Shown here: positions 23,481 through 33,396 of the stretch, piece after piece | Position numbering within the stretch: the stretch's first letter is position 1 | Layout: every line of letters begins with the position of its first letter | NCBI GenBank assembly: GCA_015680685.1 | Contig: MNCI01026473.1 | Span: 756,399 to 820,398, forward strand | Direction: 5' to 3' | Length of the DNA: 64,000 bases | Origin: Gnetum montanum | Lineage: Eukaryota; Streptophyta; Gnetopsida; Gnetales; Gnetaceae | Program-made: the position numbers and the translations under genes | Notes under the pieces: generated by a model | What the model was told of the DNA's origin: nothing | The model's input: the letters and a program-made list of their open reading frames with translations, nothing else | Databases searched by the model: none

Positions 23481-24298
23481 TTTCCTTTTGAAAATCATGC
23501 AATTCTTAAGGACTTACATCATTGTTTCATTAGTTCAAAATTTTGCATGGAGAAAGACTTTATGCATGGAGTCAGATTTCTAGCTATTGCAGATTTAAAT
23601 ATGATTCATTTCTTTGAAATTTAGGGTTTTCCATGGAGTAAGATTTGAGTATGTAAGACTTCATATGACTTAAATTCTCTTGGTATTTTTTACATTAGTA
23701 GAGGGATAGGCAAATCTTCTCCATTTCTCCACATTCAGTCATAACTAATTTGATTATGTCACATACAAAAATCAATTAAATTTTTATGATCTAAACCAAT
23801 GATCATCGAAAGAATCAACCCTAACAAAGTAATCTCATACAAGTAGATAAAATTAGATAAGTCAATTAAAGATCCTTAAAAGTGACATTGTACAATAAGA
23901 TCACTACCTTAGTTATATATTTAATATATATACCTATAATTTGGCAGGAGAATCTTGCAAAAACAGAATTGAAGGATATGATGATAGGCATGGTTTGACA
24001 TAGCATATGGAGTTCAAGACCTAATGGCAATCGTTGAAGTTTAGTTCGTCTATTGTAATAAAAATTATCAAAATTGCCATTTTAAAAAATTCTATGTATT
24101 CTATAACAATTTTGGTTAAATCAGTATGATTGCATGATAATAAAAGATAACTAATTTGAAGTTTGGTACTAAATCTTGTGTTGTAGAATATTTTAAATTT
24201 TCGTGGATTATTGTTTTCATGAATTTTATTCCTTATGCATTGCAATAAGAAGACATGAATTTAGAAGCCATAGATTGCTTGGAGCAAATATGCTTGTG

Positions 24299-24520
24299 TT
24301 ATGGATGAAGTATTATTTAATAGATAAGCTCTTCTTGGAATGTTATGGATGAAATATTATTTAGCATTACCAATAACCTCTCCCTCTAGCGATATGGATA
24401 GAATATTATTTAGCATTATTGATAAACGTTCCTAACATTATGGACAAAACATTATTTAGCGTTACCGATAACCTTCCTTGAAGCATTATAGATGAAATAT
24501 TATTTAGTGTAACCAATCTA
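24299..24520. repeat. minisatellite, five degenerate ~47-bp units
   Basis: Each unit carries a form of TTATGGATGAAATATTATTTAG followed by a GTTACCGATAACC-like phrase, split here by variation. Five successive copies are visible. Unit length varies between about 44 and 50 bp. Confidence 0.8.
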
Positions 24521-24839
24521 TGATTGGTAGTTGGCCTATCAACCAAAACAATGAAACAAATGTAAAGGACCAATCCAAAAATAAGAGCATTGTTAACTAT
24601 AGAAAAACAAGTAAACTAAATTAGATATTTTAGAGTATAGATACAAAGCCTTAAACATGCATAAAAAATGGCATAAAGAAAATGGGAATAATCATAAAAT
24701 GCTAAAAAATCTATCATTGCAAGCAATGATTGTTGATGTTGTGCTTTGCTTTATTATGGAGGCAATTGGGCATAGGACATAAAAATGCACTTGATGCTAT
24801 CTTCAAGAGGAGGTAGCTAAGTAGTGAGCAAGTTAGGAT

Positions 24840-25500
24840 TTGAGCGAGGTAGATTGTATGAGGAAATGGTTATTAAAATTATATACAACAATTTAGAGAA
24901 AAAATTTTAGTTCTAAAGTAAAATTGCAATTGAGATTGTCTACTTTTTCCAACTCTCTTTGGTATCTTTATTGATGAAATGTAGAAATGGTTATACATCA
25001 AATATCATAGTCATGTTATCAAGATTGGATCCCAAATAGTGAATTTTTTTTGTATGAAGATGATGCTTCCTTGATCTCTAACATTACAAGAGGTGTACAA
25101 AATATGTTGCAAATTTTAGAAAATTATTGCCACTCCTATGGTTCTTGAGGAAATGTGGGTAAAACTAAATCGATGATTAGGAAACAAGAAATACATGTTA
25201 TAACTTCCATTTTGGAGATATGAATGTTTAAATAGTAGATTCTTTAAAATATTTGGGTTTGATTTATATAAACAATTACTAGGGAAGTACATCCAGAAAA
25301 GAATAGTAGGAGATTTCAAGGCTTTGTATGCTTTTAAAAATAAGTACAAAGACTTAGGACCCTAACCTTAGAAGGTTAGAAAAAAGAGTTTTCCCCTATC
25401 ATCTATTCTACTATATTGTATAAATGCGTTGTTTGGGGACCTAAATTAAGTGCTAAAATTTGGAAAGATATTGAAAGAGTACAAAAAACATTTTACTAGA
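24840..25500 (+). pseudogene. non-LTR (LINE) reverse transcriptase remnant
   Basis: One frame reads FLYEDDASLISN at 25050-25085, the catalytic [FY]xDD box with A changed to E. It is followed by a GVQNMLQILENYC helix, then GKTKSM (the NxxKTK motif) and, after frame changes, KYLGF. This order is typical of plant LINE reverse transcriptase. Stops and frameshifts abound, so it is a fossil. It is cut at 25568 by the composite LTR element. LINEs of this sort are the usual helpers for the tRNA-derived SINEs seen nearby, but no link between the two is shown here. Confidence 0.65.
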
Positions 25501-25567
25501 TTAGTTAAATGTGCAAATGTAAATACTTTACTCAATGTTATTATTTGAAAGTGATTTATTACCTTTA

Positions 25568-25870
25568 TGATGAACAACGAATACCTCCTACATCCAACCA
25601 TACGAATCACAAGTATGTACAAATTCCATACTTAGTTCCTAAGTTCGCCTATAGTTTTCCTAACTCACACTTGTGTTATCTATGTGTATGGTTAAATGTG
25701 AGTTAAAACTTATAATATTTATTTTTGTTAGTGTTTTATGTGTATATTTTCTGGTCATAAGGGCTAGGTGCATAAATGAGGCTTTAAGGATTAATTATCT
25801 AACTACTTAACCACTCTAGTGGCTAACTATCCTAACATAAGTAGTTGTTTCCACTTTTACTGTTGTCACA
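25568..25870 (-). repeat. 3' LTR of element B, part 1 (U5 end)
   Basis: Begins TGATGAACAACG and matches 59383-59730 nearly end to end, with one internal deletion. The match stops in the stretch TTTACTGTTGTCAC, after which an unrelated 2.7-kb insert starts. The outer flank CTTTA is the target duplication. Confidence 0.85.
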
Positions 25871-28545
25871 TTGACCATTTAATGGAATAGGTGTAACAAT
25901 GAATTTTGTTTATTGTATGATCTGTTTTGAATTTTAAAAAAAAATTTAAGAGATACAATCAATTGTAAGTTCCATTCTTGAGAACACCAACAAGAAATGG
26001 ATGTGCAATACCCATTTTTAATTAAAATGAAAAATCCAAGTTAAAGAGCAAGAACTTGATGAAGCAAAAATAAAAATTTCTGTTCATATTATTCAATTTC
26101 CCCCAATAGATCCATTTGTGTGTGCAATCCATAACTGAAAACAAGTTGGAAATTTGAATCCAGATAATATTTTACAATGGATTAAACAAGTTGAGTAAAA
26201 GCCCTGAAAACTAGAGAAGGGATTACCCAAATATCCATAAATGAGCACATAAGTGTGCAAATAATCTAAGAATGAAAATAAACAAGCTACCAGATTCGAG
26301 TCAAGAAATGCTAAATTTACCCTTGATGTCAGAATCGCAAGAAATGATTGATTGGCAGCAGCTGGATGCAGAGCACCATAGGGTAACATGACCAGACATA
26401 GCGGCGGGGTTTTGATCCACGACGACAACAAATGTGCCATCAACAGGACCTCCACCTTCATTAATAACAACCACTACTCAATTCAATCACTGCGAAGTTC
26501 AATACCATTTACATCTGTGGCAGCAGCATGGCGTCCACGATGCAGGCATGACTGTCGAATTTCAGCATGCTTCCGTCACGGTTGGTTCTGAAGTCGTTTC
26601 TCGACATTTGGCAGCGATGGCAAAGTTTCAAGGGCATCACGCACATCAGGGTCGCCAAGAGGCTGATGCCCTGATGCCTACTTTCAACTTCCATTGTAGG
26701 TGCTCCTTAGCGGCTGTCAACCATTCTCCGGTGACCTCGATGTATCCGTTAGCACTGCAATCCGAATTTTTGTTGTTGCAGGTTGGGAGGTTATGTTCAG
26801 AGTTCTAGAAGCATTACTGGACCATAGCAGTCACTCGTTTTTTTATCCAAATTGAGCAGGAATGAGGCACTAATTCTGCTAACGCACGATTTGCTAAAAG
26901 GTATGGAGGTGTCTCCCTGCAGTTGGGCGGTAGAGAACGCGATGGATGATGCAGCGGTAGTGGAGGATGTGTAGGCTTCGGGGGTGAGAGGGTTTGTTTT
27001 GTTCAAATTGATTTCTAAGTCTAAGAAAAAAGAAAAACTTTGGCTCCGCGATTTGCTGTAAATGTACTGCATTTTCGTGTATGGAGGGACATGACTTTAT
27101 GAAACTCCATGCTCTATAAATTATTTTTTAGTGACACTTAACCATTGATATAATTAGTTTAGTTTTATATATTTTTTTAAAAAGAAATATTATTTAGGAA
27201 AAAATGGGGCATTTGGCCATCATTTTACAATTAACTATCCTTGTAGTTGTAACTACCAGGCACTTGTCAACTATAGTTTCTTAGTTTCCATGGTGGCTGT
27301 AACTACCACACATATGCCCAATATAGCATTTTTTCATATAGTGGTTACAACCAACTTAGATAATGATTTTAACTACCTTGAAGCTACTATAAAAACGTTT
27401 TAAGGGTAAAATGTAAGGGGACTTTTGGAGGGGGAGAATCAAGAAGACATTCTAAAAATTGCTGAAAAGATGGCTTACTAAAGATATTATTTCAACCGCT
27501 TTGTTAAATCCTATGAGTTCATTCTATTTTGTTTTAGTTGCATAGCTAGCAGTTTAGGTAGTATTATGCTTGGCATTTAAATTTGGAATGTTTTTTTTGG
27601 ATTGTTTTTATAGTTCTTTGTTGCGTGATAGTAGGCTCCTATTAATATTTGTCATAGAAGAGCTCATGTTGGAAAGCCTCAAGAGCAATTTAATAGAAAA
27701 GTTTATTATTATGCAATGTTTAAGGCTACTATTAGGATTGTTGTAAGAGAGCCATTGCTATAGACAAGCCAATTGAGCAATTCAATAGTTTAGAGGGTTA
27801 AAAAAATCATTGGTATTTTCATAGGACTAAAATAGCTTTTTGATTTTTAAAGTATATACCCTTTGTATTTCAATCAAGAATTGTCAAATCTTTGAAAGCT
27901 TTATTGTATGCAATTGTTGACAACTATTATCTAGCCAAAATAGAGGCTCATACATGGTAGTTTATGCAACAAATTTTAGTAGTATAGTAGGACTGTCTTT
28001 ACGAAATTGCTTGTTTGAGCCTAGAAAGTTTGAACAATTCATAGATATTGAATTAGGGATAACTTTATTGTGAAATGTTTCCTCGTATCAATTTTTCTTG
28101 TTTAAATATTTGAGATTTTTACACAAATTTGCTTTCTTTTGTTTTTCTTTCTATTAAATTTTGCTCTATTTTTAGTTTTCTTGTGGAACTTTCTCTCTCT
28201 AAGGGAAATTAGTAGTAGATTCATAGAGTTGTGCTCAAATAGTTTTTGCAAAATTTTATTTGTTACAAGTAGGTATTATAAGGATTGTATAGACAAAGTG
28301 ATTGAACAAAATAGGAATCTCTAACAACTCACAATATTTTACAAAGTTGGTCGAATCTCTTTTATGATAGCCAATTACAGTTTATACGCAATCCAACTAT
28401 TTCAACATTCACAACAACAAATACATACTTACATTTAACTACTACGTCTATTTGGAGGTATTTAGGCCTTCGTGTTGCTAGAGATCAGTGAACACCTAAA
28501 TCCTGTTCGAGGCACTCGTTGGTGGTCGTGTCCCAAATGGTCACC
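25871..28545. mobile_element. 2.7-kb unclassified insert in the LTR of element B
   Basis: Related LTRs are continuous across this point, so about 2.7 kb was inserted. Near the ends, TGACCATTT (about 25880) and its reverse complement AAATGGTCA (about 28535) suggest short inverted termini. No clear target duplication was found. The insert carries a GC-richer gene-like block (26090-27072) and otherwise AT-rich DNA (27100-28500) without recognisable genes. A DNA transposon carrying a gene fragment is one reading; a Helitron or a simple filler insertion is not excluded. Confidence 0.45.
26090..27072 (-). pseudogene. GC-rich gene-like block, unrecognised, probably a captured gene fragment
   Basis: Base composition rises well above its surroundings. 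On the minus strand, frames read protein-like stretches such as YIEVTGEWLTAAKEH, DALETLPSLPNVEKR and VDGTFVVVVDQNPAAMSGH. They are broken by stops and frame shifts and end at a possible splice donor (CAAG/GGTAAAT near 26322). I do not recognise the family. Its place inside a transposon-like insert favours a captured fragment over a working gene. Confidence 0.35.
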
Positions 28546-28634
28546 AACACATACACATCCCAAACTCATATTACGCTACTAGATTACCAAATAGCTATTA
28601 CCAGACATTACCAAATGGTTGCCACTAGGATTAT
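28546..28634 (-). repeat. 3' LTR of element B, part 2
   Basis: Resumes the LTR with CATCCCAAACTCATATTACG, matching 59735 onward, and ends at the ATTAT target site of element 2. The LTR continues at 37174. Confidence 0.8.
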
Positions 28635-29296
28635 TGATGGGATGCGATATCGCATGGGCCGCGATATTGCGTCCATTGCGATATTGCATCCCCTACGATA
28701 TCGCGTCTTCCCCTGCAATATCGCGTACATGATATCGCAGTCCGCCGCAATGTCTATAAATAAGAAGCGGCTCTCCCTTGTTTCACATCATTAGTTTAGT
28801 TCCTTAGTGAAACTTTGGCAGTTTGATCCCTCCAGAGATAGAATTATTTTTCCGTGTCTGCTTGCAGTGTGGTGAATGTAATTGTACGACATCCTTTATT
28901 CGAGTGTGACGTACTTGGACATGCACATGACTAGAAATAAAGANNNNNNNNNNNNNNNNNNNNNNAAGATGTATATGGATAATCAAAGAACAGATGCTCA
29001 TCGCACTTAGGCTAGATTAGACTCTCTTACCCTTTCTCCCCTAGCTTAGCTTAGTTAATATTCTCTTTCTATTGCCTTCAGGAGTAGCATTAGATTAGGA
29101 ACACATCATACACCTCACTCTGGACTAAACCATACATGACAAATATAATACTAGTTCAGGTGGGAAGACAACGAACTGCGACCTAAGGATAACTGTTTAG
29201 GTGCCATAACTAGTCCGTCTGCGGAGTTCGACCGGATCGCACGTGAGAACGCTTGTATTCGTATGGTTGAGTGTAGGGGTACCTTGCCACTCATCA
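28635..29296 (+). repeat. 5' LTR of element 2 (with assembly gap)
   Basis: Starts TGATGGGATG and ends CCACTCATCA. U3 holds six GCGATATCGC-like palindromic units in about 110 bp. TATAAATA is at 28755-28762. A 22-N run at 28944-28965 replaces sequence present in the 3' LTR. Confidence 0.92.
28944..28965. other. assembly gap (22 N), under-sized
   Basis: Flanks match 36626 and 36843 in the partner LTR, which has 216 bp (36627-36842) in this place. The true gap is therefore likely near 216 bp, not 22. Confidence 0.85.
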
Positions 29297-29297
29297 T

Positions 29298-29315
29298 TGG
29301 CGCCATTGCCGGGGA
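29298..29315 (+). promoter_or_regulatory. primer-binding site of element 2 (tRNA-Asp)
   Basis: TGGCGCCATTGCCGGGGA starts one base after the LTR. It is complementary to the 3' terminal 18 nt of plant tRNA-Asp(GUC) with one mismatch. Confidence 0.85.
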
Positions 29316-29437
29316 TGGTGCTAGTTATCTAGATTATTTATATCATACAAAGTTACTATAAAGGACTTAACGATATATCTCTTAAGAAATAAGTAATTAT
29401 AAAAAGTCACATCCAAATTCACACACAACTTTAAACA

Positions 29438-31420
29438 ATGTCTCTCCTACAAGACTACTATAACAATGCCACACTTAGTGAGGAAGTTCATTGGAGAACC
29501 AACAAACTATATGATGATGAAGATTGGAGTATACAACCTGAAGTGGAGGTCTCTTATAAACATGAATAAAAGCAACGTCATCCCAACACATGAAAGCATA
29601 ACTTACCTGATGATGATGAACCCCCACTGGCCACTACAAGCCTAACGCAAATACAAGGGGCTATTCGAATCTCACGTAGGCATCGTAAAGAGAGTCGTCT
29701 ACCTAGGCTTGATTTAAACAACTTTCCTAAATTTTCAGGAGGCTATGACTTAGATCCACATCAACATTTACAAGCCTTCTACGATGCCTGCACATGGAAT
29801 AACATTGATAACGGGTGGCAAAAACTTAAGCTCTTTCCTATGGCACTCGTTGACTAAGAAAAAGTATGGTATAAATCGTTAAAACCAAATTCAGTACGAC
29901 ACTGGTCAACAATGGTAGAAGTCTTTAATGAAAAATATCAAACCTACGCAAGAGTGTCAGCCTTGAGGAAACAAATCCAAGGATGGAAACAAGCACAACA
30001 TGAACCCTTGGACATGGCCTTAGAAAGATATTATGCACTGTTAAACAACTGTCCAGGCCATGGGTTTTCCAAGGAAAGGCTAATGTACCATATCATTGAT
30101 GGGCTACGTAATGAAAGAAGAGAAACCTTAGGAATGTATGCCCAAGGTCAACTATACGAACTACAAACCCATCAAATCCAAGAGCTTATTAAGCGGGTAG
30201 CAGAAGAAGAAGGAGATATGGCTAGATGGGAGAGTGTTGAAAAACATCAACGGGACCAAAAGCTCAACTTAACAAAGGTCCATGATCATACAAAGGAGAA
30301 ATCAACCAATCACAAGGAGAAAGAACCATCTTTTCCGATACAACAAACATTAGAACAAGCTGAGGCAAAGATCAATAAGATGTTGGAATGGACGTATCAA
30401 AAGTGTGAAGAATTTATCAACATTATTGGAGATAGAGTTTTGACAACCCAAGGAGCAAGACAAAACATTAGACAGTCGGAAAGAAGGGATAAGAAAAATA
30501 AGAGCTTAACTACCAATCATACGTATGAATGCAACATATGCCTGTACGATCACCCCAAGGGCTAATGCCCAATATTGTTACACTTACATGAGCATTGGGG
30601 AAACATGTTACATCCAGAGTTCGTACAGAGATACTATGTTCGATCACAGTGGCAACAATCCCAGTCATGGGGAAATCCACCCTTAGACTGGAGACATCCT
30701 TCATATCATCTGAATCCAAACGCTTATCTTGTTCAACATCCTATTTCCCCAACTGGGCCAACGCACTTTATCTCACCACAATACCATTCTCCTCAATACT
30801 ATCAGCCCATGCCTCTAACACAACCACCACCTTGTGTATTTTATACATCTCCTAACTTTCAACATTCTCATCCTTTCCCTTTTTCCACAGTGCCACCAAC
30901 TATTCCTAAGGTGCCTGCACAACAACAACCCATGAATAACACTTGTGCTCCTACTATTAATAGCAGTAAAAAGCCTCCTCAACATCAAAAGCGTCCTTTC
31001 TTTAAACATGGCCGTAAGAAGGGACAACACAATTTCGAGGCCACTGCATCTTCCAACCCAGCACAAGTTCCACACCGTGGTGCATCCTTACCTTCAAACC
31101 CAACACCTCATGTAACTTCAACAGGGCCACCAACTAACACTCCAACAACCATGCGGCCCAATGAACACAACCACAGGAGGCATCATCCCAATCCTTGCAT
31201 ACCATCTAACAGTCACAAACATCATAATGGGTCAACTCGTTATCCAAGAACTACATCATATAAAGTACCCCACTATGCTTATTATAGTCAAGTGTGTGAA
31301 CCCCAATGGGGTAGGTATGGACCAGTTCCGATACTTCCAACATGCAAGGATCCTCAACCTTCATTTATTAATCCTTGTCATGCTCAACCATTTAGTTATG
31401 GGGGATATCCCCCATTCTAA
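29438..31420 (+). pseudogene. gag of element 2, ~660 codons with four in-frame stops
   Basis: One frame runs from ATG 29438 (MSLLQDYYNN) to the stop at 31418. It is interrupted only by stops near 29567, 29585, 29857 and 30563 and has no frameshift. The capsid core (retrotransposon gag type) lies at about 29700-30250, with NNFPKFSGGYDLDP, WYKSLKPNSVRHW and NNCPGHGFSKE. A Lys/Glu-rich helix follows, then a short zinc knuckle CNICLYDHPKG-stop-C at about 30528, then a 270-residue Pro/His/Gln/Asn-rich tail. The gag ends without a protease domain. The stops are of the kind made by C-to-T decay. Confidence 0.88.
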
Positions 31421-32810
31421 ATAATAAGAAGGATTAATAAATATTTTTCATTTTCTTTGATTTTACAATTTTTTGTTTTCTAGTTTTTCATTTTTTCAAC
31501 TTTTTGTTTTATCTTTTTGTCTTTTTGGTATTTTTGTCTTTTTATGTTTTTGTAAGTAATCTCATCTACAAATAAAACACTCATGTGGATCGTTGGTTGA
31601 GGTGTGTTCTATGTTATTAAGTCTCGAGTGATCAATTATTTGGAACAGTGAGCCCATTACACCCACTCATCCATTCTACAAATAAGAGGTTCTGTTCGAG
31701 GGTACAGTGATATTCTTGACATTCTAAATACTTAAAATTAATTTTGTGTTCATTGTACCCAGAATGAAGAAGGATGGACCAAGAGGGAATAATTAGGATG
31801 TGACATCAAGGGGACTTGTGGATTCTCTTTGGTGATGTCTGTGGGAGTTATCATGCAATGTGGTTGTACTAAGATCCTTGTAGATCTAATGAACATGGGA
31901 GTAAGAGTAATCAAAAGGGCACTCGAAAATCAAATGCTATTCTAGGGGGTCCCACTGGAAAGACATGCACCCATGCCTGAAGGTTGGCGGCTTCTCTAGA
32001 TTCAGTAAAGTGAAAACAAAAAAAGAAAGAAGAGAAAAAAAGAGAAAGAAAAAGAAAAACAAAGTGCCACAAAACAAAAACCACTCCTTCCTTGAGCAAA
32101 ACGCCAAGGATCATATGCCTTGTTGCTATGGTACTCTCATAGTTGCTCATCATGGGATGAAATAATGTGATGTCACTGCTTAGAGGAATGGACTTGGTCC
32201 TGATCTTGGAACAATGGGTTAATGACATATTAATCATGCTTTACACGCAAGATTCATTGTGCCCTGGGTCAGTTACCTCATGTCCCAATCTCTACGACCC
32301 CTTTCTATAGTTCGTCTCATCTCACTATTCGTGTAATTGTAGCTCGTGTCTCGTATAGCATAGAATTCTTACCTCATACTAGTGATATTTACATGTGTGT
32401 GTTTTGTGGAGTTAGTGCGGATTACATTTAACCCTTCTAGTGCCCATGGACACTTTAAGTGTGGTTACACAAGGGCATTATAGGTTGGAACCTGCTTTGG
32501 GGAGGACCCACTTGTGTAACTTTTGTTGTGATCTTCACTTACGACATCGCTCACACACACCATTTCTTACCCTGAGCTTAATTTTTAATTGATTTTCTTT
32601 CCCTATTATTATCCCTCTAAATTTAACGTTCCGATGTACCATTACATACCCTTTTTTTTACTGCCCAAGGTTTTATTGATAAATTTCACACCATTATCAT
32701 TAATGGTGCCTCTTGATTTAATGAAATTACCCTAGAACATTTTGATCATAGCTAATTTCCTCAATTTCCAACGTTAATTTCGAAAAAATCATTAAAAAAA
32801 GTCTGTATTT
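31421..32810 (+). other. spacer between gag and ORF3 of element 2
   Basis: Non-coding. T-rich tract at 31440-31560. Conserved phrases are shared with element 3 (54250-54760) and B (42340-42900), for example CATGCCTGAAGGTT and CTTTGGGGAGGACCCACT, so the spacer is an ancestral part of the family. The A/G-rich run at 32008-32065 gives spurious Lys/Arg frames. Confidence 0.75.
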
Positions 32811-32813
32811 TCA

Positions 32814-32925
32814 TGGTGTCTCACATCACAAGGGACGAGATATCGCGTATGCAATATCGTGTCCCACGTGATATCGTGTATGCGATGTATCATACGCAAT
32901 ATCGTGTCCCCACCGCCTATAAATA
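32814..32925 (+). promoter_or_regulatory. LTR-like internal promoter upstream of ORF3 in element 2
   Basis: Five units of GATATCG/CAATATCGTG type (about 32838-32905) are followed by CCGCCTATAAATAGA, with TATAAATA at 32918-32925. The arrangement (palindrome array, about 20-40 bp, TATA box) copies that of the element's own LTR U3 (28640-28762), yet the downstream sequence is not LTR. It sits about 470 bp before the ORF3 start codon at 33397. Inference: a second promoter giving a separate ORF3 transcript. Confidence 0.6.
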
Positions 32926-33396
32926 GATCACCCCTTGCAACACTTAGCATCATTTTGTCATTCACATAGGGGGAGTTTTTGACATTTTTATCTACGAGTT
33001 GTGATTGAGCGACCCTTGCTTTTCTCACTCTATCTCACTCGCTGGTACTCTGATTTTAATTCTGTTTGAACTTGCTTGAACCCGAAGTGTTCAGCTTAGT
33101 CGTGGGGAAGAGACACTTGCCGAAAAGTGCCTAAATTTTTTGAAATTTATCATTGCCCAAAGGATATCAATTAGGGTAATTAACTGTAACACTTAGAATA
33201 ATTGTGCCTAAGAATCATTTAATCCCTAGGTATACCGGGAGACTAAAATGGCAACCACCTAAGTCACAAGACTCATTATTACATACTTTTGGGCACTATC
33301 ACATGTGATAACATAAGATCATTAATTAAGACAAGCAGTAAGGTATAACTTAACTTCATAAATAACCTTACTAACGCTTGGCCTGTGTGATTGTAG

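Noticed and set aside
28640-28745. Spaced repeats of GATATCGC that look like a short CRISPR-type array
   Set aside because: Units are short palindromes with irregular spacing inside a plant LTR upstream of a TATA box; no cas genes and no bacterial context.
31965-32165. Lysine/arginine-rich 66-codon frame
   Set aside because: Low-complexity A/G run in the spacer of element 2; not shared with the other copies.
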